Shown piece after piece: positions 46,392 to 54,659 of a stretch of 64,000 nucleotides of DNA. Each line of letters begins with the position of its first letter. The stretch's first letter is position 1. A model generated the notes under the pieces. The model was not told the DNA's origin, ran no database searches, and saw only the letters and a program-made list of their open reading frames with translations. A program made the position numbers and the translations under genes. This DNA is from Streptomyces sp. MUM 2J (GTDB taxonomy: Bacteria > Actinomycetota > Actinomycetes > Streptomycetales > Streptomycetaceae): assembly GCF_022414535.1 (NCBI RefSeq), contig NZ_JADWYM010000017.1:1-64000 (forward strand). The letters are read 5' to 3'.

Positions 46392-47078
46392 ATGGCCGCG
46401 CAGATCAACCCCAGCATCCTGTCCGCCGACTTCGCCCGTCTCGCGGACGAGGCGAGGGCGGTCGAGGGAGCCGACTGGCTTCACGTCGACGTCATGGACA
46501 ACCATTTCGTCCCGAACCTCACGCTCGGTGTGCCGGTCGTAGAGTCCCTGGCCCGTGCGACGGACACCCCGCTGGACTGTCATCTGATGATCGAGGCGCC
46601 CGATCGCTGGGCGCCCCAGTACGTCGAAGCGGGTGCCGGATCCGTCACCTTCCACGTCGAGGCGGCGACCGCTCCGGTGCGGCTGGCCCGGGAGATCCGT
46701 GCCAAGGGCGCCCGCGCCTCCATGGCGCTGCGGCCCGCGACGCCGATCGAACCCTACGAGGACCTGCTCCCGGAGCTCGACATGCTGCTGATCATGACGG
46801 TTGAACCGGGCTTCGGTGGGCAGGCGTTCCTCGACATCATGCTTCCCAAGATTCGGCGGACCCGCGAGTTGATCAGCAAGCACGGCCTCGAACTGTGGCT
46901 CCAGGTCGACGGAGGAGTGTCGGCCTCGACCATCGAGCGGTGCGCCGACGCCGGCGCGGACGTCTTCGTCGCCGGCTCGGCGGTCTACGGCGCGTCCGAC
47001 CCCGCCGACGCGGTCCGTGCTCTGCGCACGCAGGCGGAAACGGCCACCGCCAAGGCATCCTGGGCATGTGCCCACTGA
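46392..47078 (+). CDS. rpe: Ribulose-phosphate 3-epimerase
   Basis: 228-residue TIM-barrel metalloenzyme of the pentose phosphate pathway. Metal and catalytic residues lie in INPSILSADF, HVDVMDNHFVPN, CHLMIE, MTVEPGFGGQ and LQVDGGV. The ATG at 46392 has no clear Shine-Dalgarno; CAGGCT six bases upstream could be a -10 box for a leaderless transcript. It is divergent from the MMPL gene. The Ala/Thr-rich C-terminus (AETATAKASWACAH) is a short extension beyond the usual family end. Confidence 0.95.
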   Translation: MAAQINPSILSADFARLADEARAVEGADWLHVDVMDNHFVPNLTLGVPVVESLARATDTPLDCHLMIEAPDRWAPQYVEAGAGSVTFHVEAATAPVRLAREIRAKGARASMALRPATPIEPYEDLLPELDMLLIMTVEPGFGGQAFLDIMLPKIRRTRELISKHGLELWLQVDGGVSASTIERCADAGADVFVAGSAVYGASDPADAVRALRTQAETATAKASWACAH

Positions 47079-47215
47079 CCCCGCGAACGGGTTCTCGGCC
47101 GGGCGACGACTGGGCCAAGGAAACGTGAACGGCGGCCAGCAGGGCTGATCAAGCGCGCCGGATCTGCAAGGATGAACGGCGAATCCAGAGTGTGAACAGA
47201 AGTGAGGAGATCGCC

Positions 47216-48235
47216 GTGTCGGGTATGTCGGCGGGCCGGTCAGCCATGCGGATGGGACCCGCTGAGCTGGTGCAGGCGGCGGCCATGGCCCGCCGCTTCT
47301 ACCTCGAGGGCAAGTCCAAGATCCAGATCGCGGAGGAGTTCGGCGTCAGCCGCTTCAAGGTGGCCCGGGTCCTGGAGACCGCCCTTGAGCGGGACCTCGT
47401 ACGAATCGAGATCCGCGTGCCGGCCGAACTGGACGCCGAGCGCTCGGACGCGCTCCGCGCCCGCTACGGCCTCAGGCACGCCGTCGTGGTGGAGTCCCCG
47501 GCGGACGCCGAGGAGACCCCGGACCCCGAGAACCTCGGCGAGGTCGCGGCCGACCTGCTCGGGGAACTGGTGAACGAGGGCGACGTCCTCGGCCTCGCCT
47601 GGGGCCGGTCCACCATCCACATGGCGGCGGCGCTGGACCGGCTGCCGCCCTGCACGGTGGTGCAGCTGACGGGCGTGTACGACGCCGGGACCGCCGAGCG
47701 CGGCTCGGTGGAGGCGGTGCGCCGCGCCGCCCAGGTGTCCGGGGGTGACGCCCACCCCATCTACGCGCCGATGCTGCTGCCGGACGCGGCCACCGCGACG
47801 GCGCTGCGCCACCAGACCGGGATCGCCCGGGCCTTCGAGTACTTCGACAAGGTCACGGTCGCCTGCGTCTCCATCGGCTCCTGGGAGCCGGGCATCTCCA
47901 CGGTGCACGACATGCTCAGCGCCGAGGAGCGCGCGCACTACGCCTCCCTCGGTGTCGCCGCCGAGATGTCCGCGCACCTCTTCGACTCCGAGGGCCGGCG
48001 CGTCGGCCGGGACCTGGGCGAGCGGTGCATCACGGTCAAGGCCGACCAGCTCCGCCGCATCCCCGAGGTCGTCGCGATCGCGGGCGGGCAGCGCAAGGCG
48101 TCGGCGATCGACGCGGTGCTGCGCTCCGGTCTCGTCACCAGCCTGGTGACGGACACGTCCGCGGCGGACTACCTGATGACGGCGGGTCCGGCTCCGCGTC
48201 CGGCCCTCAACCGGGCCGACCCGGACGGAGCCTGA
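47216..48235 (+). CDS. SorC/DeoR-type sugar-binding transcriptional regulator
   Basis: 339 residues. An N-terminal helix-turn-helix (about 17-55, VQAAAMARRFYLEGKSKIQIAEEFGVSRFKVARVLETAL) is followed by a SorC-type sugar-phosphate-binding domain (75-325) with GDVLGLAWGRS, LTGVYDAGTAERGS and VVAIAGGQRKASAI. Such regulators respond to phosphorylated sugars. The GTG at 47216 has GAGGAG six bases upstream; an in-frame GTG at 47192 is weaker. Its place directly after rpe invites a link to pentose metabolism, but that is only inference. The stop codon begins a hairpin. Confidence 0.88.
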   Translation: MSGMSAGRSAMRMGPAELVQAAAMARRFYLEGKSKIQIAEEFGVSRFKVARVLETALERDLVRIEIRVPAELDAERSDALRARYGLRHAVVVESPADAEETPDPENLGEVAADLLGELVNEGDVLGLAWGRSTIHMAAALDRLPPCTVVQLTGVYDAGTAERGSVEAVRRAAQVSGGDAHPIYAPMLLPDAATATALRHQTGIARAFEYFDKVTVACVSIGSWEPGISTVHDMLSAEERAHYASLGVAAEMSAHLFDSEGRRVGRDLGERCITVKADQLRRIPEVVAIAGGQRKASAIDAVLRSGLVTSLVTDTSAADYLMTAGPAPRPALNRADPDGA

Positions 48236-48255
48236 CCGGCCGCGCCGGCCGGTCA
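48233..48255 (+). terminator. Terminator at the SorC-regulator stop
   Basis: TGACCGGCCG, starting with the stop codon, pairs perfectly with CGGCCGGTCA around the triloop CGC. A second 8-bp hairpin (GCGGCCGG / CCGGCCGC, 48341-48362) follows in the 282-base gap before guaB1. Confidence 0.65.
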
Positions 48256-48517
48256 CGGCGGTGGCGGCCGGCGGACCTGAGGACCGGGGGAGGGGCCGCG
48301 ACGGCGCCGGCGGCATGCCGCGGCGGCTCGTCCCCGGGTGGCGGCCGGCCCGCACCGGCCGCGATGTCTCGTCGGATCCTCCACATGGTCGCTGACAGTT
48401 CCTGGACGTTACGACCAGCGGTCGCGTTCGCCCTGACATGGGACAATGAAGTACGTGCTCTTTCCCCCTGGCTGACCTGTCCGGGGGCCGCCTCTGAACG
48501 ACTGGGATGTGCAGCAC

Positions 48518-49960
48518 GTGCGTTTCCTCAATGACATCCGGCCCGCCTACGACCTCACGTACGACGACGTGTTCATGGTGCCGAGCCGCAGCGCGGTCGG
48601 CTCCCGTCAGGGCGTGGACCTCGGCTCCCCGGACGGCACGGGCACCACGATCCCGCTGGTCGTCGCCAACATGACCGCCATCGCCGGCCGCCGTATGGCG
48701 GAGACCGTGGCCCGTCGCGGCGGCCTCGTCGTGATTCCGCAGGACATCCCGATCGACGTCGTCACGGACGTCGTCTCCTGGGTGAAGAGCCGCCACCTGG
48801 TGCTGGACACCCCGATCGTGCTGGCCCCGCACCAGACCGTCGCGGACGCGCTGGCCCTGCTGCCCAAGCGGGCGCACGACGCCGGTGTCGTCGTCGACGA
48901 GGAGAACCGCCCCGTCGGTGTCGTCACCGACCGTGATCTGACCGGCGTCGACCGCTTCACCCAGCTCGAGGTCGTCATGTCCAAGGACCTCCTCCTGCTC
49001 GACGCGGACATCGACCCGGGCGAGGCCTTCACCAGCCTCGACGCCCACAACCGGCGCTACGCCCCGGCCGTCGACAAGGACGGCAGGCTCGCCGGCATCC
49101 TCACCCGCAAGGGCGCCCTGCGCGCCACGCTGTACACGCCGGCGGTCGACGCCCACGGCAGGCTGCGCGTCGCCGCCGCCGTCGGCATCAACGGGGACGT
49201 GGCGGGCAAGGCCAAGCAACTGCTGGACGCGGGGGTCGACACGCTGGTCATCGACACCGCGCACGGCCACCAGGAGTCGATGATCGCCGCGATCAGGACG
49301 GTCCGCGCGCTCGACCCGCAGATCCCGATCGCGGCAGGCAACATCGTCTCCGCAGAGGGCGTCAAGGACCTGATCGACGCGGGCGCCGACATCATCAAGG
49401 TCGGTGTCGGCCCGGGCGCGATGTGCACCACCCGCATGATGACCGGTGTGGGCCGGCCGCAGTTCTCCGCCGTGCTGGAGTGCGCCGCCGAGGCCAGGAA
49501 GCACGGCAAGCACGTGTGGGCCGACGGCGGTGTCCGCCACCCGCGCGACGTCGCCATGGCGCTCGCCGCCGGCGCGTCCAACGTCATGATCGGATCCTGG
49601 TTCGCCGGCACCTTCGAGTCGCCGGGCGACCTTCAGCAGGACGCCGACGGCCGCCTCTACAAGGAGTCCTTCGGCATGGCCTCCGCGCGCGCGGTGCGCA
49701 ACCGTACCTCGGAGGAGTCGGGCTACGACCGGGCCCGCAAGACGCTGTTCGAGGAGGGCATCTCCACCTCGCGCATGTTCCTCGACCCGGCTCGCCCGGG
49801 CGTGGAGGACCTGATCGACTCGATCATCGCGGGCGTGCGCTCCTCCTGCACCTACGCCGGTGCCTCCAACCTGGAGGAGTTCTCCGACCGCGCCATCATC
49901 GGCATCCAGAGTGCGGCCGGTTACGCCGAGGGCAAGCCCCTGCACGCCAGCTGGAGCTGA
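48518..49960 (+). CDS. guaB1: GuaB1-family IMP dehydrogenase-like enzyme (GMP reductase type)
   Basis: 480-residue TIM barrel with an inserted CBS-domain pair (about 95-210). The catalytic Cys303 lies in GPGAMCTTRMMTGVG, with ANMTAIAGRRMAETVARRGG and the flap residues GMASARAVRNRT. The sequence closely matches mycobacterial GuaB1, which has been reported to be a GMP reductase rather than an IMP dehydrogenase, returning guanine nucleotides to IMP under control of nucleotides binding the CBS domains. I use the GTG at 48518 (RFLND, the family N-terminus); a GTG three codons upstream exists. A very strong terminator follows. Confidence 0.88.
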   Translation: MRFLNDIRPAYDLTYDDVFMVPSRSAVGSRQGVDLGSPDGTGTTIPLVVANMTAIAGRRMAETVARRGGLVVIPQDIPIDVVTDVVSWVKSRHLVLDTPIVLAPHQTVADALALLPKRAHDAGVVVDEENRPVGVVTDRDLTGVDRFTQLEVVMSKDLLLLDADIDPGEAFTSLDAHNRRYAPAVDKDGRLAGILTRKGALRATLYTPAVDAHGRLRVAAAVGINGDVAGKAKQLLDAGVDTLVIDTAHGHQESMIAAIRTVRALDPQIPIAAGNIVSAEGVKDLIDAGADIIKVGVGPGAMCTTRMMTGVGRPQFSAVLECAAEARKHGKHVWADGGVRHPRDVAMALAAGASNVMIGSWFAGTFESPGDLQQDADGRLYKESFGMASARAVRNRTSEESGYDRARKTLFEEGISTSRMFLDPARPGVEDLIDSIIAGVRSSCTYAGASNLEEFSDRAIIGIQSAAGYAEGKPLHASWS

Positions 49961-49977
49961 TCCGGCAGCCGCCTCCC

Positions 49978-50017
49978 ACGGCCCCCGCCGCCCGCACCGC
50001 GGGACGGCGGGGGCCGT
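49978..50017 (+). terminator. Strong terminator after guaB1
   Basis: ACGGCCCCCGCCG-CCCGC pairs with GCGGG-(A)-CGGCGGGGGCCGT: 18 bp with one bulged A and a 3-base loop ACC, 18 bases past the stop. Confidence 0.85.
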
Positions 50018-50181
50018 CCGCGTGCCCGCCGCCTCCTGCGTGCGGGCGACGGGCGGCCTGTCCGCCGTCACCCGGGTGCTTCGGAGTCCGGCCGGCCGTC
50101 GGGCTCGTGTTCTACTTCGTATACGGCTACCGCCGGTCCGACCTGCCGCACCCGAACCATCCGAGAAGTGAACGACCCACT

Positions 50182-50634
50182 GTGCTGAACGATCTCGACG
50201 AACGCATCGTGCACGCCCTCGCCGAGGACGCCCGCCGCTCCTACGCGGACATCGGGCAGCTCGTCGGCCTGTCCGCGCCCGCTGTGAAACGGCGCGTGGA
50301 CCGGCTGCGCGCCACCGGAGCCATCACCGGCTTCACCGTCCGGGTGGACCCGGCCGCACTCGGCTGGGAGACCGAGGGGTTCGTCGAGATCTACTGCCGC
50401 CGCAACACCTCGCCGGAGACGATCCAGCGGGGCCTGGAGCGCTACCAGGAGGTCGTGGCCGCGTCGACCGTCACGGGCGAGGCGGACGCGGTCGCCCAGG
50501 TCTTCGCCTCCGACATGCGCCACTTCGAACGCGTCCTGGAGCGGATCGCCGGAGAGCCGTTCGTGGAGCGCACCAAGTCGGTGCTGGTGCTCTCACCGCT
50601 GTTGCGGCGGTTCTCCTCCGGATCACCGGCCTGA
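50182..50634 (+). CDS. Lrp/AsnC family transcriptional regulator
   Basis: 150 residues. An N-terminal AsnC-type helix-turn-helix (LDERIVHALAEDARRSYADIGQLVGLSAPAVKRRVDRL, about 4-42) and a C-terminal RAM/effector domain with FTVRVDPAALGWETEGFVEIYC and EVVAASTVTGEADAVAQVFASDM. Lrp-family proteins respond to amino acids. The GTG start has only a weak upstream GAGAAG. A palindrome CGTATACG (50118-50125) lies about 60 bases upstream and may overlap the -10 region. Neighbouring genes do not reveal its target; the amino-acid oxidation genes 11 kb downstream are a speculative candidate. Confidence 0.88.
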   Translation: MLNDLDERIVHALAEDARRSYADIGQLVGLSAPAVKRRVDRLRATGAITGFTVRVDPAALGWETEGFVEIYCRRNTSPETIQRGLERYQEVVAASTVTGEADAVAQVFASDMRHFERVLERIAGEPFVERTKSVLVLSPLLRRFSSGSPA

Positions 50635-50768
50635 CCCCCTCACCCGCACCGGCCGTGCCGGCGGCCGGGCCGTGTGGGCCGCGTCCGCCTCGTCCCGGCG
50701 CGGGCCCGTCCCCCGCGCACCACCTCGACGGGCGGGTCCACGCGTCTCACCCCCCCCGCGTCCGCGCG

Positions 50769-51509
50769 TCAGCCGGCCGTCTTGCGGGCCAGCGCGTTGT
50801 GGTCCATCGAGTTGTGCACGCTGAAGCTCACCGCGTCCGAGCGGTAGCGGTCGTCGGACCACTCCACCGGGCGCCCCTCACGGGTCGTGGTCACCCGGCG
50901 GACCCGCAGCAGCGGGCTGGTCCTGCGGACGCCCAGCAGCTCGGCCTCCCGGGCGCCCGCCGCCACCGCGTCGATGACGTGCTCGCCGTAGGCGAAGACC
51001 AACCCGGTGTCGTCGTAGAGCCGTTGGGTCACTGACGGGCAGTCGGGCTCGATCGCCTCGACCGCGGGCGCGATCCAGTCGGCGTACACGGTCCGTTCCA
51101 GCAGCACCGGTTCACCGTCCAGGCCGCGCACCCGCAGGACGTGCAGCACCGGTGTGCCGGACGCCAGTTGGAGACGTACCGTGTCCTCGCCGGCGGCCGG
51201 GCGGTACTCCTGCGCGACCACCCGACCGGTCGCCTCGCGCCCCATCGCCCGGGCCCACTGGGCGAAGCTGCGCAGCTCGGCGAAGCTCTGGCTGCGGCGG
51301 CTGGCCAGCACCACCCGGCGGGCGCCCCGGCGCGAGCCGATGAGGCCCTCGGCGGTCAGCGCCGCCACGGCCTGGCGGACCGTGCCGCGCGAGACGCCGA
51401 ACCGGGCCGCGAGCTCCGTCTCGGTCGGCAGCAGGCTGCCGACCGTGTACTCCTCGCGGCCGATCGCCCGGCGCAGGGCGTCGGCGATCTCCTCGTGTCG
51501 CGCCGTCAT
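50769..51509 (-). CDS. GntR family regulator with UTRA domain (HutC/PhnF type)
   Basis: 246 residues. The N-terminal winged helix (EEIADALRRAIGREEYTVGSLLPTETELAARFGVSRGTVRQAVAALTAEGLIGSRRG) is classic GntR; the C-terminal part is a UTRA ligand domain (LLERTVYADWIAP, LYDDTGLVFAYGEHVIDAVAA, PLLRVRRVTTTREGRPVEWSDDRYRSDAVSF). HutC/PhnF-type regulators sense small ligands, often substrates of adjacent transport operons. It is divergent from the ABC operon with palindromes between, so it most likely controls that operon. The ATG at 51509 has GGTGGA upstream. Confidence 0.92.
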   Translation of the reverse strand: MTARHEEIADALRRAIGREEYTVGSLLPTETELAARFGVSRGTVRQAVAALTAEGLIGSRRGARRVVLASRRSQSFAELRSFAQWARAMGREATGRVVAQEYRPAAGEDTVRLQLASGTPVLHVLRVRGLDGEPVLLERTVYADWIAPAVEAIEPDCPSVTQRLYDDTGLVFAYGEHVIDAVAAGAREAELLGVRRTSPLLRVRRVTTTREGRPVEWSDDRYRSDAVSFSVHNSMDHNALARKTAG

Positions 51510-51529
51510 GCTTCCACCTTCGGGTCGTT

Positions 51530-51543
51530 CGCTGTGCACAGCG
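51530..51543. promoter_or_regulatory. 14-bp palindrome upstream of the GntR gene
   Basis: CGCTGTGCACAGCG is self-complementary and lies 21 bases from the GntR start codon, within its expected 5' leader or promoter. It is a candidate autoregulatory operator. Confidence 0.4.
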
Positions 51544-51658
51544 TGACCAGCGTAATCGAGGTCCGGTGGTGATCCGTGTCAGCCCGGAGTGTGCACATAT
51601 TCAGGGCTTGGCGTTTGGCGGCCGTTCACGGTGGGGACATCTGCGACGGGCGTACTGA

Positions 51659-51684
51659 GGCCAACTTGTTCAGACAAGTTGGCC
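51659..51684. promoter_or_regulatory. 26-bp inverted repeat between GntR gene and ABC operon
   Basis: GGCCAACTTGT-TCAG-ACAAGTTGGCC, two exact 11-base arms around four bases, 119 bases before the solute-binding gene. The TTGT-n4-ACAA core fits HutC-subfamily operator geometry (GT..AC half-sites) and the position fits repression of the operon. It could also fold as an RNA hairpin if the transcript starts upstream. Confidence 0.6.
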
Positions 51685-51802
51685 ACCTCGGGTGGCCGGG
51701 AACCGGTGCGCCCGTGCGCACCGCCGTACCTCCGCCCCCGGAGGCGCGTCCCCCGTGTCCACCCGACCTCCCCGCACCCCGCGTGTCCTCCTGGAGAAAG
51801 CC

Positions 51803-52957
51803 GTGACCGTGTCCCTGCCCAGAACCGCCGTCCCCGGTGCCCTCGCCCTCCTCGCCGCCCTCGCGCTCAGCGCCTGCGGCGCCGCCCCCGACGACGCGTC
51901 GACCGCCGCGGGCGGCAAGAGCGCCGCCACCGCGGCCTCCGCAGCCGACCTCGGCGGCATGGACGCTCTCGTGGCGGCGGCCAAGAAGGAGGGCACGCTC
52001 AACGCCATCGCCCTGCCGCGCGACTGGGCCAACTACGGCGCGCTCATAGACGGGTTCGAGAAGAAGTACGGCATCCACATCGCCGTCGAGAACCCGGACG
52101 GCTCCAGCCAGGACGAGATCAACGCCGTCACCTCGCGCAAGGGCCAGGACCGTGCCCCGGACGTGCTGGACCTCGGCAGCTCCTTCGCCCTCAGCGCCGC
52201 CCAGCAGAACCTCCTCGCGCCGTACAAGGTGCAGGGCTTCGCGGACATCCCCGAGGGGCAGAAGGACGCGCAGGGCCGCTGGTACAACGACTACGGCGGC
52301 TACATCTCCATCGGTTGCGACGCCAAGCGGGTCAAGGAGTGCCCCCAGACCTTCGCCGACCTGCTCAAGCCGCAGTACAAGGGCCAGGTCGCCCTCAACG
52401 GAAACCCCACCAAGTCGGGCTCGGCGTTCGGCGGGGTGTGGGCCGCGTCCCTCGCCAACGGCGGCTCCTTCGACGACATCCGGCCCGGCCTCGACTTCTT
52501 CGCCAAGCTGAAGAAGAGCGGCAACTACACGCCCGTCGAGTCCACGCCCGCCACGGTCGAGAAGGGCGAGACGCCCATCAGCATCGACTGGGACTACCTC
52601 AACGCCGGGTACGCCGACGAGTTCCGGTCCAAGGGCGTCGACTGGAAGGTCGCCGTCCCGGCCGACGGCAAGTTCTCCCAGTACTACTCGCAGGCCGTCA
52701 ACAAGGACGCCCCGCACCCCGCCGCCGCCCGGCTGTGGCAGGAGTACCTCTACAGCGCCGAGGGCCAGAACCTGTGGCTCAAGGGATACGCCCGCCCCGC
52801 GCTGATGAACGCCATGCAGAAGGCCGGCACCCTCGACAGCGCGGCCGCGGCCAAGCTGCCCGAGGTGGCGGGGACGCCCTCCTTCCCGACCGAGGCCCAG
52901 CAGGGCAAGGCCAAGACGGCCGTCGCCGCGGGCTGGGCGAAGGCCATCTCCGGATGA
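51803..52957 (+). CDS. ABC transporter solute-binding lipoprotein
   Basis: 384 residues. A signal peptide ends in the lipobox LALSAC (Cys about 23), so the mature protein is a membrane-anchored lipoprotein. The periplasmic-binding fold begins at about residue 50 (MDALVAAAKKEGTLNAIALPRDWANYGALIDGFEKKYGI) and resembles the iron/2-aminoethylphosphonate/polyamine binding group. The ligand cannot be read from sequence. The GTG at 51803 follows GGAG by 6 bases. Its stop overlaps the first permease ATG (ATGA), placing it first in a five-gene operon. Confidence 0.9.
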   Translation: MTVSLPRTAVPGALALLAALALSACGAAPDDASTAAGGKSAATAASAADLGGMDALVAAAKKEGTLNAIALPRDWANYGALIDGFEKKYGIHIAVENPDGSSQDEINAVTSRKGQDRAPDVLDLGSSFALSAAQQNLLAPYKVQGFADIPEGQKDAQGRWYNDYGGYISIGCDAKRVKECPQTFADLLKPQYKGQVALNGNPTKSGSAFGGVWAASLANGGSFDDIRPGLDFFAKLKKSGNYTPVESTPATVEKGETPISIDWDYLNAGYADEFRSKGVDWKVAVPADGKFSQYYSQAVNKDAPHPAAARLWQEYLYSAEGQNLWLKGYARPALMNAMQKAGTLDSAAAAKLPEVAGTPSFPTEAQQGKAKTAVAAGWAKAISG

Positions 52958-53859
52958 CGGCCGCCCTCACCGAGGCCGCCGAGGCGCCCGCCGCTGCCGC
53001 CCACGGGCAGCAGCGGCGGCGCCGCGCCACGGGGACGCTCGCCGTCGTCCCGCTGCTCGTCCTCGCCTCGGTCGCCTTCGGGATCCCCGCCCTGGCCATG
53101 CTGAACGGCGCCTTCACCGTCCGGGAACCTGCCACCGGCGCCACCTCCTACACCGCCGCCAACCTCACCACCTCCCTGCGCGGTGCCTACCTGACGGCCC
53201 TGCTCGGCAGCGTCAAACTGTCCGGCGTGTCCGCCGCCCTCGGGACCGTGCTCGGCCTGCTGCTCGCCCAGGCGGTGGTGACGTCCCGGTTCCGGGCGCT
53301 GCGCGAGGCCGTGCTGACCGCCTCCGGCGTGCTCGCCAACTTCGGTGGGGTGCCGCTCGCCTTCGCGTTCGTCGCCACCCTCGGCAACGCCGGTGTCCTC
53401 ACCCAGAGCCTGGGCCTGAGGGACACCGGCTGGAGCCTGTACAGCTTCTCCGGTCTGACCCTGGTCTACCTGTACTTCCTCATCCCGCTGATGGTCCTCA
53501 CCATCACCCCCGCCCTGGAGGGACTGCGCGTGCAGTGGCGGGAAGCAGCCCAGAACAACGGAGCCACCCCGGTGCAGTACTGGCGGCACGTGGCCCTGCC
53601 GGTGCTCGCGCCGTCCCTGCTCGGCGGATTCGTCCTGCTCTTCGGCAGCGCGTTCGCCGCCTACGCCACCGCCGCCGCCATGGTCGGCAGCTCCGTCCCG
53701 CTGGTCACCCTCCAGATCGCCGACGCCCTCTCCGGGAACGTGCTGGTCGGGCAGGAGAACGTGGCGCTGGCCCTCAGCCTGGACATGGTGGCGGTCGCGG
53801 GGCTGGTCATGGCCGTGTATCTGCCCCTGCAACGACGGAGCGCGCGATGGCTCGCCTGA
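52954..53859 (+). CDS. ABC transporter permease (first)
   Basis: 301 residues, about six transmembrane helices after a charged cytoplasmic N-terminus (QQRRRRATG). The EAA loop that contacts the ATPase is visible as EAAQNNGATPVQYWRHVALPVLAPS (about 190-214). It belongs to the CysTW/PotBC-type permease family. Its end overlaps the second permease by 13 bases. Confidence 0.92.
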   Translation: MTAALTEAAEAPAAAAHGQQRRRRATGTLAVVPLLVLASVAFGIPALAMLNGAFTVREPATGATSYTAANLTTSLRGAYLTALLGSVKLSGVSAALGTVLGLLLAQAVVTSRFRALREAVLTASGVLANFGGVPLAFAFVATLGNAGVLTQSLGLRDTGWSLYSFSGLTLVYLYFLIPLMVLTITPALEGLRVQWREAAQNNGATPVQYWRHVALPVLAPSLLGGFVLLFGSAFAAYATAAAMVGSSVPLVTLQIADALSGNVLVGQENVALALSLDMVAVAGLVMAVYLPLQRRSARWLA

Positions 53860-54656
53860 ACCCCTGGCGGTGGGCCGTACTCGGCCTCGCCGCCCTGTAC
53901 TTCCTCGTCCCGCTCGGCGCGTCCGTCGTGTTCTCGGTCGACGTGGACGACCACGTCACCTTCGACGCGTACAGCAGGATCCTCGGCACGGACGGATTCG
54001 GAGACAGCCTGCTGCTCGCCCTCGAACTGGCCGCCGCCACCATCGCCCTGGTGCTGCTGGTGATGGTCCCCGCCTCGGTCGCGCTCCGGCTCGGCGCGCC
54101 CCGGCTGCGCCCGGTCGTCGAGATCGTCTGCTCGCTGCCGCTGGTCGTGCCGCCCATCGCGTTCGTCGCCGGGATCAGCACGGTGCTCAAGTGGGGGCCC
54201 GAGCACCTCGCCCGCACCCCGTTCTTCCAGACGATGGTGGCGATCCAGAACCCGGACTTCCCCGTCGTGCTCGTCCTCGCCTACGCCGTGATGGCCCTGC
54301 CCTTCGTTTACCGGGCCCTGGACGCCGGACTGCGCGCCGTCGACGTGCCCACCCTCGTCGAGGCCGCCCGCAGCTGCGGCGCGAACCGGACGCAGGCACT
54401 GCTCCGGGCCGTGCTGCCCAACCTGCGCGGGGCGCTGCTGAACGCCTCGTTCCTCACCCTGGCGCTGGTGCTGGGCGAATACACCGTCGCCCACCTGCTG
54501 GGCTACCGGCCCTTCGCGGTGTGGATCGTGGACATCTCCGGTGCCCAGGCGCAGATGTCCGTCGCCGTCTCCGTGCTCAGCCTGCTCGTGACCTGGGTGA
54601 TGCTCCTCGCCCTCGCCGCCGCCGGCGGCCGAACCCGAACCACCTCCCGGGGATGA
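53847..54656 (+). CDS. ABC transporter permease (second)
   Basis: 269 residues, six predicted membrane helices, with the EAA motif EAARSCGANRTQALLRAVLPNLRGALL (about 173-198). It forms the heterodimeric channel with the preceding permease. GGAG precedes the ATG. The ATPase gene starts three bases after its stop. Confidence 0.92.
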   Translation: MARLNPWRWAVLGLAALYFLVPLGASVVFSVDVDDHVTFDAYSRILGTDGFGDSLLLALELAAATIALVLLVMVPASVALRLGAPRLRPVVEIVCSLPLVVPPIAFVAGISTVLKWGPEHLARTPFFQTMVAIQNPDFPVVLVLAYAVMALPFVYRALDAGLRAVDVPTLVEAARSCGANRTQALLRAVLPNLRGALLNASFLTLALVLGEYTVAHLLGYRPFAVWIVDISGAQAQMSVAVSVLSLLVTWVMLLALAAAGGRTRTTSRG

Positions 54657-54659
54657 ACC

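Noticed and set aside
51589..53859. 756-codon frame running through the solute-binding gene into the first permease
   Set aside because: Only the last 301 residues have coding character; the upstream part is out of frame with the lipoprotein gene. The real permease begins at 52954.
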